NCBI GenBank assembly: GCA_954871525.1
Contig: OX940868.1
Coordinates: forward strand, 13,208,556 to 13,272,555
Reading direction: 5' to 3'
DNA: 64,000 bases
DNA from: Parietaria judaica
Taxonomy: Eukaryota > Streptophyta > Magnoliopsida > Rosales > Urticaceae
Both the position numbers and the translations under genes were made by a program. Below are positions 45,105 to 58,465 of the stretch, in pieces; position 1 is the first letter of the stretch, and each line of letters starts with the position of its first letter. The notes under the pieces are model-generated. The model was given only the letters and a program-made list of their open reading frames with translations, had not been told where the DNA came from and did not search any database.

Positions 45105-48100
45105 TTACGAGCCTTTGCTTTTGCTTCTGCGTTTTTTGCTCCCTCCGCCTTTTTCGCTTAGTTCACCAGTGCTTTTGCTTTCCTTTGCCTCATCTTTAAT
45201 CGTTTTCTTCGACCTGTTTCGCAATTTACAAGCATTAATTGGACAAATACAAATTTTTAAAATATCTATAAGAAAAATAAAATAAAAGGCGGTTCACTTA
45301 AATTTCAAGCCAGCTTCAAACATCTTGGTAACTACCAAACTGAAACTACTTAGATCTCACAAACACTCGCATTACCCTGTTATACAACCAATGCTCAGAT
45401 TTTTAGAATTTTTTTCTCTTGTTATTAGAATACATATGAGAAAACGCATCACAAAAAAAAAAGTTATAAAGTTACCATACATCGTAAATTTTACCCAGGA
45501 ACTCATAAAAAATTCAATATGCTATGAGGCACATGCCTGAAAAAAATATTGTATCATTTTTATAAGACACGAAACCTGAATTTTGGATCCAAAGTTGACT
45601 CCAAAGTTGACACCGCATTGTCCATTGCATAAACGAGCATTTTCTTCACCTGTTTCAATTCCATTATAGTAAACAAAATATCCATGAGATCTCTCTCATA
45701 TGAATTAGAATTGCAGAAACTGTTCGATATATAAACAGCAAACTAGAATAAATTTAGTTATAGCCACTCAACCATTGAAGTTTAAAAGATTAGACTGGAC
45801 ATACCTCTAGTTTATCTTCCTTGGCTCTATGATTCGGGGGAAGTGTTCGGAATTCTTCGGCCAACCGAATGCACTCACCAACATTTTCAGGTGAGACAAA
45901 GTCTAGTGCAACCTTAATGCAGGACTGGCGACAAAATAAAATTATACATAAATATAAATATAAAAACACGCAAATTAATATAAGGAGCGCCTTTGTTTCC
46001 GACTACCATCAAAGAATACAGCTACGGAATGAAAATTTGTGTAAAAGAAAAAAACAACAGAGACTTTATGAAGCAAATAAACTTCTATTTTTAAATTCTT
46101 AACGGTTTATTTTCTTAGAAATATTTATTTGATTACAGAAAATTTTTATTCTGAATTTGGGTGCTGATTTTGTGTGGCTCAGTAATCATGCATGAGAGAC
46201 TGATATTGGGCCGTAACGTTTTCTTTAGGCATTAAGAAAGAGATTTATAGGGAAGGCAGTGACTTTAAGATAATAGCAGTGCGCTTTGTGATAGACTTGG
46301 AGGTCAGACAAGAAAATCATAAGGCCCTGTTTGGTAAGCAATAGCAAAAACGTTTTCCACTTGTCAAGCGAAAACAGTTGAAAAAAAATTATGAATAAAC
46401 TTTTTGGTGAATTATTGTGCCTTATGATTATATTTTCCATTATTGATGTTTAAATTATTAAATTTTTTAAAGGAAAAAAAAAAGAATAATGCACGAAACA
46501 ATTTTTTTTGTTTTTTAGTTTTTCAAACAAAGAAAAACAAAAATCTGTACCAACTGTTGCTATACTAATTTATTACACTATAATTATCGAAAAACTGAAA
46601 TATAACAAATAGAAGTTTTTGAATTGATTACCAAACAAGGTCAATCTTGCTTGTTTTGTATTTTTGTCTTTTCCTTCAATATGTAACTAAGGATATTCAA
46701 AGTTCCAATCTCTCGAAAGTTCCGCAAGCGAATACATTGAAAAACTCATTGTACAAGGAAAAAAAGCCAAAGCAATGCAATGATTTATACCGTCTATCAG
46801 TCCGTGCAAATGCCAAGACATTGTTGTAGAAGAATTTGTTGCAAGTGTTTTAGATGCACCAAAGCGATGTTAGAATTCCCATTTCTGTTGCAATATGCCA
46901 GTTTTTAATTCGTTCTCGAACTTATGATTCGCAAAAAAAGCAACAATAAATGTAGACCCAGCCTGATCCACCTTTATTTTAGCAAACGGCCACGCCCGAA
47001 CTGCGATAGCCGTGCAGCAATGAAGAAAGATATGGTCGAGCTCTTCTGCGTAGGAGAAACACAAACGACATACATTGGCGCATTTAATAATAGGTCTCGG
47101 GCCTAAAACTACCGCGTCAAAAGTACTCAACTCTGACTAACTTAAGCACAATCTAACAGTGAAATGGCAAAAACTACTCAAAGTCAACAAATGTAAGGCA
47201 ACAGCATTATGCTAGATGGCTAGATGGGCACATAAATGTACACCTGGTATAATTTAACAGCATTATGCTAAATAATTGACCAACATCCGTCAAAAAATTG
47301 GACTAACAACTGCGTCGCCACACATTTGTTGACTTTGAGTATTTTTGCTGCGACGTTTTCCACTTTGGCCCCATGCTACTTCAGATTAGTCAAAGTTTGG
47401 GTACTCTTATCGCAATTGTCTCTTACAACAACTAATAAAAAAAAATTATAACCACATACCTATCATTACTTTGGCTTCCAAATCGAGTTTTTCCTAAGCT
47501 CATACTCATCTTCGTTGGCGCATTCTAGTCGAGATGAGTGCTAGATATAATCTTTATCGATACTCTTAAGCATCCTTTCAATCCAAACTTGATGAGCATA
47601 ATAGTCCTCTGACAATCGCTTGGTCGTCTCCTTCCCAATCAATGTCGCTAGTTGCTAGCGTATCACTATATTGGTCGGCTTGGCCGTTCCCAAATTAGCG
47701 CACAAGTCGCGCCTTAAAAGTGCCCTCTGAAAGCAAGATTCATTTTCTCCGCTCAAAAGGCATGCTTAATCGCTTGCTTCAATGTTCATGAGATTTGGAA
47801 TTTGCGCCCAAGTTGTTGGAACTTCATGTTTCATGAGATTCTTGGTTTCGGCTCGCAATTCGTATAAAATAGTCTCGAAACACCAAATCCGACAATCCCC
47901 GCAAGCACGTTTGTAGCCACTTGAACTCTTTCATATACACCTTGAGAGTCCCAATTTGCAAAAAGTTCATCATACGCTCGTTATTATCGTCCCTTTCCAC
48001 GAGTTCTTGACACCAATTAAGCAAACGGAGTTTCAAGTCCCCCCGATTACGAAATGGCTCAACCCACTCCTCATTATCAAACAATTTAATTTTATCCCTC

Positions 48101-51100
48101 TAATCACAATGCCGCTTAATTGAGTTTCTCATTCACAAATCCAACTCGAAGCGCTAGAACCGTCGAACATGGGCAATTGCAATCTTTGGGTTTAGAACCT
48201 AATTCCAATTCTTGTTGCCCATTGACTTAGCAATTTTCATTCACGACCTTGAAACCTCCAAGCTCCCCTCATCATGCCATGTTGTGTCGCCACATCGTGA
48301 GGGTTCTTGAGGTTTCTCCAGCACTTGCGGCTGATGAACCCGTTGTCATTTGCTATATTGGCACGATTCACGCACTTCGTTGCCTCCTTGAGGGCCGTAC
48401 GCGTGATCTGAAGCGCGAGGTAGGGGTCGTTATCATCATTTCTCAAAGTTGAGGGTTGTTTGGCTCTTTCAATTTAAGATATGGACTGTTTAAAGACTTG
48501 TTGCCGCCTCCACCGCCCCTTTAGGAGCTCTGACCGCCATCGATGTCATCGTTCCGCATGACGTTGTCGCCCCCTTGTTTGGAAGCCCCAGATCTGTTTG
48601 GACAGTCATGCAACCTAATCTTCGAAGATGCGTCATCGACTGGTTGAGTGCCCAATCACTGTTGTGACAAGCTGACCGGGTCCACGCCCCAAATTCGGCT
48701 GCCAACACCCTCAACAGAGTTGTGAGCTCGTCAAAACAGGTCTTTATTGCAGGGTGTCGCTCCTCATTAGCCTACTGCTGCTCCTCCATGGTCACACGCA
48801 CCTCCGCCATGAGTATCACCGTTGAGGCCGGTGATAGAGCCTATGCCGCCACTGTCAGGTCACCGGCACTGGCTGGTTGTTTCTGCTTTGTCTAGCCCAT
48901 TATACCAAGCTAGCTGTGATACGAATTTGATGCGTCCTGGAATAATAAATCAAGCAAAACACAACAAAATAGTTCGACCCATGGGAATCCACAAGAACAT
49001 GAATCCCCGAGTCTTGCAAAACCACAAAAGCTCGGACATTGCTCTCTCGAGTGTCTTGACGACAAAATCAATGTAAAACCAAAACTGCACAACTAAAGCA
49101 TAATTGGCGTCTTCTATATTAGGTCATTTCAACCTGAGGCTTTTTTTTACGGGCTTTATTATATATTACTCTTAGGCATAAACTTAGTTAAAACAGCAAC
49201 TACTAAAAATAAATTAAAACTGCACACAATATATAAAAATCCTTTCTAGGATCCAACTTCCAAGTGGTTGGCTCATGGTTGTTTGAGACGATTGGTCAAA
49301 CACACTGGTGAGGAAATGAATAAGGAAAATGAGGACGGGAAAGAGGTTGGTGATCAAAGATCCCGTCTCCGATATCATGTAAACAGTGCATCAACTAATA
49401 TAGGGAAAATGCAAGCCAAAAGAAAAGAAGAAAAAGCTAGCTACTTCTAATCATTCACAAAATTATACACTAGAATTATGGCCATAGCTAATTCGATGCG
49501 TGTACTGTTTTCAACAGTTAGGTGTGATCTCTTATTCTCTTTGATAAAACAATTTTATGAAAAGGTGGCAGTTTTTTGAGTTTCTTAGGTCAGAGAGCAT
49601 GTATACATGTATAGATAACGTGTAGAAAAAAATGCCAAAATGTTATAATAGTTGTTACCTTCAAGTTTCTGACTTGATGAGGACACCCAGCAGGTATGAA
49701 GACAGCATCACCAAGTTTTTGAACAAACGTCCATGGTTCGATTCCTAGTACATACAGCATAAGCTTGTATTGTAAGATGGGCCAAATAAAATATTTCAAG
49801 TGATCAAGAGGTATATAAGCCCTAACCGTATTCCTCCTTGAGCCTCCTTTTGTGCTCCACGGACAAATACATGGTCTGGTCGTGTATGGGGTGAGTAACC
49901 TATATCATGGAAACAATCCTAAATAAGAACATAAACACCGGCATGATGAACAGGAAGAATCTTAGTGTACCCATATGAAAACAGTATAGAAATTGTCACG
50001 GATAATCACCAACGCAGTGAGTATCAAATTTTATTTAACAAGTAACGCGAAACACGCCTCTAATTCAAGAGCTAAAACATCCACTCTCCAAGAGACGTCC
50101 AGACGCCAAAAGACAATCAAATAATAGAACAGCGTGAAGCCCTAGATGATATTATATAGAAGAGATTAAGGTTTGCTGAACTTTCCCTAATGTCAATTAC
50201 CAAAATAATTCCCTATACTTGAACTATTAAACAACATTATTAACTATTTCCTAATATAGTTAGAGTCTATCATAAACAAACAGTGAAATAACAGAGGACT
50301 TGCAGCCAAATGCAACATACGAATCCACAATTAGAAAGGAAAAAGAAAAAGACCATCAGTTTATCACAATTCAAAACAAAGAAGATTTACATATTTGCAA
50401 TTACCTGTGATAGAGGACAACAGTGAGTGTGCCTGAATTCCCTAAAATGCTTTTTGAGATATTGATGTAGCTTGGGAACGTCCTCTCTCCGGAAAATGTC
50501 CCATAGAGCGCCACCATCAGCAAATTCCAAGTTCTGGACTTCGATCTCTGCAGACTTTGAGTGAAAAAATTCTCCACCTTGCAACTTGTTATCAAATAAC
50601 TCTTTTTGGTCCTGCTTATTGTGTTCTTTTTTAAGGGCTTCTATTTCCTTAAGATGTTCGGACTTCAAGGTCACTTCGGCAGTATGCATCAGGATATTGA
50701 TCTGAAAGCAACAATCTGATAATGAGTTATCATGCCACAAAAAGAAGTACTGATTTTCCCTAAACTTAGTTTTATAATTATGGTAATAACAAATATACCA
50801 TATATGATTAGCATCAAAACTCAAATCAATATTCAATCTTATCCATGACTACACAGTTAAAAAATTAGCCTTGGATAGATTCAGATCATTTATAATAGCT
50901 AAATTAAAAGCTATGACCAGGAAGAAGTGTGAACCTAAATCTATCTGATGACATAACTAGATGAATAAAAGAAAGAAAATTGAAAAATATCAGGTATGTA
51001 TAAAGAAAAAGAAAACGACTCGAGCAAACAGTCACAGTAACGAGGAAGAAGACAAAAAAAAACAAAATAATAGCAAAATGTAAAATATAAAGTTGCCAAT

Positions 51101-54100
51101 GAAATCTAAGAGATGTTACCGAACTGTTAGTGTCAGTGGGTTAGCTCGGCTCTTAAAACCCAAAAAGAAATGCATTTAAACCTCTAAACCCCGTTAAAAA
51201 TTAACACCAACTGATTGACTCAGAGGGCATTAATGGGTTTTAAGGTCTTTTGGGGGTTTACGGGTTTTGGACCGGGACCGAGCCGGCCCACTAACACTAG
51301 TTTGCTGAACTCCCTAATGCCTCAAAATACAAACAACGTAGAGAAATTTAAAGACCAAGAAAACAATGTAGGTGTACATAAACATACCGCATCAGACATG
51401 TCGCAATGAAGCTTAGTTACAGAATCTGCACGCCCGAGCTCTTGGAGAACACCATAAGCAATATATGTCTTAGGACCCATGTCTGGCTTTATGGACTTTT
51501 TAGGCAATTTGGTAGCCAAGTTTAGAAACCCTTTGGTCGGTTGAGTGTATTCCTTGAAGGGCAAGCAACCGATATACTCAGAATTATGCCGAGGCAGACG
51601 CTCACCAAATAAATTAGACGGGGGCCAATCTTTCAACTTCAATATTTGTGGCCATTTCATGTAATCGAACCGGCCCTCCAAATACCCAGTAAAGAATTGA
51701 TGTATATTAATTTCACACTGCATTCCATAGAGCAACAATTTATTGGTATATGCTCATAAGTCATAACAATATATACAAGAACAAAGAAATTAAGATGGGT
51801 ACCAGGAATCGAAACAGAATTAAAATATAAACTTTGTCATTAAAAGATACCAAAGAGAAATATAGTTTGAAACAGTTACATTATTACACATTCAAATCCA
51901 TAAAAAGAAGAAGAAAAAATATCCTTACAAGAAGAAAAAAAAGTCAAAATTCTAATAAAAGATTCTTCAGATGATACCTTTTTGTAACATTAATAACCTA
52001 TTCTAAACCGTGGTTTTGTAATGGATTCTTGGAATTAATAGGGAAGATGAAGTCCTTGTAGAAAAAAGTTTTTAAAAAATAGACCTAACAATCATTTCCA
52101 AATATCTGAATTAAATTTGCTCCTGAAAAGTTTTTTGTTTAAAAAAAAAAGCTTGTAATAACAATAGTAAAGAAGAGACATTGATAAATATTCTAGTACA
52201 TTTGAAAATATTCAGAAAACAACCATAATGAAAAAGAAAAACAGAGTCAAAGAGATAGTGAACCCAACCTCGCACCAATCCAAGCAGTCAAGGGCCTTGA
52301 CCTCCAGATGTCTCGCATGCTTGATATGATTCATCTGACGAACCGCCCGCCACATAACAAATGGTTCCCAACTTAACCCCGATGTAGTTTCAAGCACGTC
52401 GCTAACAATAACCGGCTCACCCCTACCCCAATGCACCTGAAAATGCTTCAAGTCCTGGATTTTGCTGGCTACTGGACAGTACAGATGATTGTCATCAGAA
52501 TCTTCTCGAGAAGAAGCCTTCCTCTTTGAGTCACCATAAGCGTCAGCGCAAGCGCACTTTTGTTTAGGAGTTTCCGACATGTCAAGCTTGCAAGTATCAA
52601 CTAACTCCTCCGCTTTCTTCGCCAGCTCAGACACATGATTTTTTGGTAACATGCACCGTAGTTCCAGCGGTCCGCCACCACAGCCTTGTCTGTCCTTTTG
52701 AGGGCAGTTAATGCTCCCATCTTTATTTACTTTCCACTCGGATTTAGGGTTTACATCGTCGTTGCTGCTGGGAGCAGACGCACTTTCTTCTAGAATGCTT
52801 TTGCCACCATGTAGATATCTCACTCCATGGTTAACAAATTTCAGAATAACATCTTCCCCACTACCTTGCAAGCACCCTTCTCGAATTTCTTTGCAACAAA
52901 TGAGGCAAAGGTCGTAGGAAGAACACGAGGGACAGCTTCTGTGGAAATCAAAAATAGACGTTCTGCAATTGTCGCTGCCAAAATGAGCAATGCTTTAGTG
53001 AACAGAGAATGATTATCTTATTGAGTAGGTCTGAAAATACATTATAAATAGGCCATGAGGGTACTGAATCAGGACCAGGTTACTAATCACTGATCATGTG
53101 CAGAAAAAATACACAATAAAATCTGAATAATATCTCGAAACAGTCAGAATTTTATCTCATAAATATTACTTAATAGTTAATATACAACACATGTAAACTA
53201 ATATTGCTTGGCAGAGACCTACCAGTAAATGCGCTCATTCATGGGGCAATTTGCTTGTTGTATGGTTAGCTGGAAAAGAGGTATCCCTGTTAACATGAAA
53301 GGCCCATAAGTATAATATTAGAAAGAAAAAAAATGGGGTAAAACCCGTAACTTGTTCGAGTTTTGATTTTGTTCTCAAGATAATAGAGCTTGAGTAATTA
53401 AATTCGTTCACAAAAAGACTTCAATAGAAGGTAAACCAGTATCATAACCCGTTTAAAAAGAAAGTAGAGTGCTAAACCAATTTCTAGTGTAAAACTTCCA
53501 CCCTTAAGAATATAATGAATTTTTCCATTGATCAATTCACGGGCCTAATAGCAGACAAAAATCATATAAATGTAACAGCTCGAAGATACAACCAATTTCT
53601 AGTGTAAAACTTTCACCCTTAAGAATATAATGAATTTTTCCATTGATCAATTCACGGGCCTAATAGCAGACAAAAATCATATAAATGTAACAGCTCGAAG
53701 ATACAAAAGCCTAATGGAAACTACCCTATCTCACATTGATTGTCAACATACCTTGTTTCTCGGCCTCGAACTCGCATTCTGCTACTTGCTCATCGTTTAG
53801 ATTTTTGAAATACGGAAGAAGCGCTTTAAGCAAATACTTTGAGTGCTCAATTTTTGATTCTTCACTTGCTTCTACTTCGAGATCCTTCTGATCCTATAAC
53901 AATAAACAAAATGTCATTGTCTTTGGTGCAATCTGCAAACATCGCATCTAAACTTAATATATGCAAGCGAACGATGAAAGAAGAGACTGACTTCCGATTG
54001 CCTATCCAAGCGCAAACATGCTTTGCAATTACAATTTCCACGGCAAAAGGGACACGCCTCAGCGATGTTTTCCTCTGATGTATGAGGATACCTGCAAAGA

Positions 54101-55398
54101 TTAACGCTCATCGGTTCATATTTCCACGAAACAACTACTTCCAGCTTTGCTTTAATCGTGTAACTGAATTTTTCTTAGTAACCAAATGTTACCACTTGAT
54201 CTATTTGTCTGACATATCGCAAAGCTAGATAAGAAAATTGCTGTTAATATATTACTTACCAGTTCTTTATACAAGGAGTGCAAAACCGTTTTCTTTTACA
54301 TTTTGTGCACCGTACAACCCGGCCCTTGTCGTTCCTTTGACATTGGTGACACATTAAGGAAATTTCTTCAACAAACTGTTTCATCAAACATAAAAAATAT
54401 ATAATAAAAAATCAGCAAAATGAACAAGGAGGATTAGTCACAAACAATTACAATCAACATAAATAGAAATAAACGATTACTTTTGTGTCCTTCCTGTTTT
54501 TCTGAATCTCTTGCTCTTGCTTTCTTACTCCCCTTAAAGAATAACCTCTTGAATCGGGTTCACCATCTTCCGGCGACCCCGCTCCCTCATTCCAAACACC
54601 TTCACTCTCTTGATCTCCGTTTTCCGATGACCCTTCTCCCAAGTTCGTCTTCTGATTACCCTTCCGTCTCCCGTGCTTTTTAGGTTCCACATTATCCCCA
54701 ACAGTACCACCGTCTCCTTTTCCTTCAGATCCCAAACCACCACTCTCGTCTGCCCGTTTCTTTCCTTCGTCTGCCTTCATAGCTTCCTTCTCGGAACGAC
54801 TCTTTCGCCCGCGCTTCTTTCCCGTCGCCCTCATAAGCTCCTCGGTTTCTGAATCATACCCATCCTTATAGCTAATCTTTTTACCCCTAGTCCTCAGTCG
54901 ACTCGTCGAATCTCCCTCTCCTGCAGCTTCTCCATTTTCCGGGTCACCACACTCACTTTTCTTCCCCGAAAGTTGCACATTTTCGGACATCTCGTTAGCT
55001 CCCCGATCCTCTTCACCGCCGCCCTCGGCAAGCCTCTGTTTCTTCCTTCCTCTTTCACCTCCGTTTCCATGACCTCCCTCCGCCGGAAGATCAGAGCTTT
55101 TACCCTCCTGAACCCTAGCTTCAACACCAACACCATTAGTTGACTCCGAAACCCTAGCTTCCGCAACTCGCTTCCCTACCAGCACTCCTTTCTTTCTACC
55201 GGGCTTTGCCTTCCTCCCTCTCTTCGCTACAGAAACAACCTTAACTTCACCGTCTTGCCCCGCTTCTTGGGCGTCTCGCTCACCCTCCTCCTCCGGCGAT
55301 CGCTTCCCCGGGCCAGCCTCGAAGCCGCCCGAAGCTTCACCGTCGACGGCCGTGGCTGTAACAGGTGCGCCGTCGCTCGGCGATGGCTCTGACTCCAT
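45105..55398 (-). CDS. RING plus JmjC histone H3K9 demethylase, KDM3/IBM1 (JMJ25-like) family
   Basis: A nuclear Fe(II)/2-oxoglutarate-dependent enzyme; plant relatives remove H3K9 methylation from gene bodies. Minus-strand exons: 54481-55398, 54260-54375, 53992-54091, 53752-53893, 53223-53286, 52269-52974, 51388-51717, 50405-50701, 49827-49899, 49659-49744, 45805-45924, 45576-45649, 45105-45213. All join in frame by GT-AG to 1044 aa. Residues 1-306 are Lys/Glu-rich with AT-hook-like [12 protein letters not shown]. About 314-372 is a RING-like Cys cluster ([29 protein letters not shown]). The JmjC domain has the iron ligands H786 and D788 (KLHCDMSDA) and H938 (IPAGCPHQV). The C-terminus is basic ([11 protein letters not shown]). 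Intron 10 is 3734 bp. If the last intron is retained, the protein ends at 45560 instead. Which KDM3 paralogue it is remains open. Confidence 0.93.
46880..47106 (-). pseudogene. LINE fragment (zf-RVT domain) in demethylase intron 10
   Basis: The minus strand reads [18 protein letters not shown] followed by A-x-x-V-R-A-W, the zinc-binding motif that follows reverse transcriptase in plant LINEs. Only about 75 aa remain and no reverse transcriptase core is adjacent. Confidence 0.75.
47109..47417. mobile_element. Fold-back MITE in demethylase intron 10
   Basis: The left arm reads CAAAAGTACTCAACTCTGAC and, further in, ACTACTCAAAGTCAACAAATG. The inverse of the right arm reads AAGAGTACCCAAACTTTGAC and AATACTCAAAGTCAACAAATG. 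It lies directly against the LINE fragment. Confidence 0.75.
47824..48720 (-). pseudogene. Decayed Gypsy gag in demethylase intron 10
   Basis: The minus-strand frame 47824-48084 reads W-x-x-[36 protein letters not shown] and [12 protein letters not shown], in the order of the retrotransposon gag domain. Upstream frames up to about 48720 ([13 protein letters not shown]) are shifted and broken. A TTGGTATAATGGGC near 48900 on the minus strand may be a degraded primer site. Old, non-functional. Confidence 0.65.
51128..51299. mobile_element. Short hAT-like MITE in demethylase intron 7
   Basis: It begins TAGTGTCAGTGGGTTAGCTC and the inverse of the right end is TAGTGTTAGTGGGCCGGCTC. The 172-bp element has no coding capacity and no clear target duplication. 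Confidence 0.65.
53476..53705. repeat. 115-bp tandem duplication in demethylase intron 4
   Basis: Copies 53476-53590 and 53591-53705, both ACCAATTTCTAGTG to AGATACA, differ at one base (CTTCCACCC / CTTTCACCC). A recent event within the intron; the splice sites are not touched. Confidence 0.95.
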
Positions 55399-55484
55399 GA
55401 AAGCTCGATCGAAGGAGCTAAGAAGGCAGAGAAAGTTTTGAGCTTGAATCAACGGAGAGAGAGGTGAGAGGAGAGGGCGATATA

Positions 55485-55499
55485 TGTATATATATATAG
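55485..55499 (-). promoter_or_regulatory. Likely TATA region of the demethylase gene
   Basis: The minus strand reads CTATATATATATACA about 90 bp before the ATG, followed by a CT-rich leader. This argues against the in-frame upstream ATG at 55563, which would lie upstream of the TATA region. Confidence 0.5.
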
Positions 55500-56219
55500 G
55501 AAGAGAAAATTGGGGGAAATGATTTGAAAAAATGGCGGCAAAGTTGATGAGCGAAACCCTCAATTTGGCCTTCCAAAATCTGTGCTGTTCATGGTTTTCT
55601 CCAGCACTGTAGGCCTAGGGCAAACCAAAGCAAGCATGTCTGTCAGTACTCAGTTTCGACTTGTCTTTTCATTTCCCTTCCCTGTCAACGGCAAATGTTC
55701 CAAATTACGCCATTACTTTGCGAAACTACGACGTTCCTCGTTTGGAGGTCGTTTATCGCTTGTCGGTATCTTTTTTTCACGGAATATTGCTATGCTTTAT
55801 ACGGAATATTGTTAATTCTCGTCGATTTTTGGTTGAGACGTTACTAGTCAGTTTTATGATTCTCTTCTCGAGTTGTTGACATTTTCTCCGCCTCAAGTTC
55901 TCGACCCGTCGGGTTATCTTCTTCGTCAAAATTTGAGCAGTCTCCTTGTCGAGGGAAGTGGGACTAGACAGATATAAAGAAAGTTATTAAAAAAATATTT
56001 GTCGAGAATCTTATACCAACCACTCGAATATTGTTTAACACATAATTGATCAAACACTTAACTTTCAGGAAATTTGTATAAGTCTCGTAATAGTCTTCGT
56101 AAATGACTTGTTTTTTTTGCAAGAGTTGTTCTTTATTTAGCCTTGCAAGGAGGTCTTCGTAGATTCACACGGAATTTCATGTTTCTCATGCTACTCGGGT
56201 CAAAGCGTGAGTCAGTGAC

Positions 56220-56875
56220 CAAGGGCGGACCAGAGGTGTTTGAGGATGGCTCATGTCACCCCAACCTCTTCTCAGTTGATATTTATATATATATATAAAT
56301 AAAATTTTATTATAAATATTTATCAGCCCGGGCTGTTTTAGGACAAGCGAGAAAGGTATCGGTCTTCAGCCCCCTTTTTAGAGGCTTCGCATCGCCGTCG
56401 ACCTTCTGTAGTTCGCCGACCTACAAGTAACGACACTACGGGAGAAGAGTTGGGAATGAGAGATAAATCGTGAGACTCATATGTACTTTTTTTATTATTA
56501 TCTGTATTTCTTTTACTTGTCTGTCAACTCGTTTTCTATTATGTTTATTTATATCTTTTATCTTTATTTTTCATATAAATATCATTTTAAAATAATAAAA
56601 AATCTCATAACACATGAACAAATATTTTATTAGTGATCTTAATTATTAACATGTAATTTTTTCTGTGGTATTATATATAAAAACTTTAAAAATAATCTTC
56701 AATTTACTACAAATTTTCATAATAATTCAATAAATCTTAAATTCTAAAAATAAATTTTAGATAAAAATTGTCTTGAATTTTGAAAGAAAGAAAAAATTAT
56801 ACATCGAAAACGTCATTATAATTTGTTTTGTATGTACTTTGTCACCCTCGACTTTAGTTCTTGGGTCTGGCCCTG
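56220..56875. mobile_element. Non-autonomous hAT element
   Basis: The left end is CAAGGGCGGACCAGAGG; the inverse of the right end is CAGGGCCAGACCCAAG. The flanks are TCAGTGAC (56212-56219) and CCAGTGAC (56876-56883), a 7-of-8 target duplication. 656 bp, no transposase frame. Confidence 0.75.
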
Positions 56876-57877
56876 CCAGTGACACTTTCTGATTAGACGT
56901 CAAGTACTTTGGGTTGTTTGATTTTTGAGTTTGTTTAGCTAGTTTTTTTGTTGATTGGTGATTTTATGACTATTATTCGTCATACCTATATAGTTTGTGT
57001 CGATTATGGTGATTTTAACGTTTATGTTAGTGCCATTCGGGCAAATTTCCAACGACATTTTAGTGGCCTAATTTTTTTCCCAACCTTTAATTAGTAAGTA
57101 GTTAAATAATTAGTTAATTTTTTAGCTTTTAATTTCTAACTTTTTCATTGATATTTGATTCATAGTAAAGTTAAGTTAATTTCTAAGTTAGTTAGTTCGG
57201 TACTTTGGTTTAGTTAGTTCGTTGGTTGTTTGGCTATTACTTACTCAGTGAAGCATTACTTAAGTTAGTTACTTAGGGACCAACTTTTTACTACGAGAGG
57301 GAAAAAAATGCCATAAAAATAAATTATGTTATACATGCAATTCAGTAATTTCAGCTATTCTCTTACGTGAGAAGAATAATGTGTTATTAAAAAAAAAATG
57401 AGAAAATTTATTAAAATTTAATTTAGTTAGCAAAATACACAAACGAGCAAAATTTTAATATATTTGAAGGATAGATATACAAAAGGATAAAGAAAAGTTG
57501 TAGTGTAGTATATTCTCAAACTCTCTTTTTGGCTGGAGTGAGAGATTACACAATGATATCAAAAGTGTAACGTAGTTCGTATATTTTTCGGTTTTTCTCT
57601 ATTACTGGCCACGTGTCATGCCCCGAAAAATTGTTTTGAACATTTTAATGGTTAATTTCTTAGTCAATTACATGTTATTAATATGGTATAAAATGTCGCG
57701 AAATTTGACTGACGTATTAACAGATTTTCTTTTGTCGTTGATATGCGAAACGAAAGCCTATCGATATCGCTGTCGTTTTCCCTTTTGTCAAGGCATGTCC
57801 TTCGGCAGTCTGTGCAATGGCGGATCTACGACAAGGGGTGGAGGTACTATTGAAAATAAACTGAAACTCTTGATACG

Positions 57878-58465
57878 TAGGGTTAAAACCGGGTAAAAAA
57901 AAACAGTATATTTTAATATCCGAAACCCGAACCGGATTTTCGGGTTTTGATTACCCGAACCCGGATTTTAAAAAGGAAAAACCAAGAAATTATGGTTTGG
58001 GTTTTTACCCGGAATTTATTTGAAAACCCGAAGTTTGAAACCGACCCGAATTTTAATTAAAAAAAAAAGTTACAAAACATAAATTCAAATTTAAAATTGA
58101 ACAATCACAATTACAAAACATAAATTCAAAATTTTGTTGAACATGTTAAACAAAATAAATTAAAATTCGGAAACATTATTAAAATTATTATAAAAAAAAA
58201 AAAAAAACCATTTCAGAAACATTATAAAAATAAATTATATATTTATAAATATTTATTTAAAAAATTCGGGTTTTAGTAACCTACTAACGGTATTCGGATT
58301 TTACAACTCAAAACTCAAAACCCGGAACCAGTTTAATCCGGTTACGGGTTTTTCAAAATTTGGTTTCGGTTTAACTCAGTTTTGATTCGGTTTTGGTTTT
58401 TTAAAATCAAAATCGGTCCGGTTTCGATTTAAAACCTGCATTAGCTGGTTTAAATTACAGTCCTA
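57878..58465. mobile_element. hAT-type element with CCCGAA/CGGGTT subterminal repeats
   Basis: It starts TAGGGTTAAAACCGGG and the inverse of its end is TAGGACTGTAATTTAAACC. CCGAAACCCG and CGGGTTTT repeats flank an AT-rich core. The core (AATTGAACAATCACAA, CATTATAAAAATAAATT, TTCGGGTTTTAGTAACCTA) is shared with 59794-60308 in the same orientation. The target duplication is not clear. Confidence 0.7.

Noticed and set aside
54454..55563. Upstream in-frame ATG at 55563 as demethylase start
   Set aside because: The added 55 residues would be encoded across the TATA-like region and CT-rich leader, and have no family counterpart.
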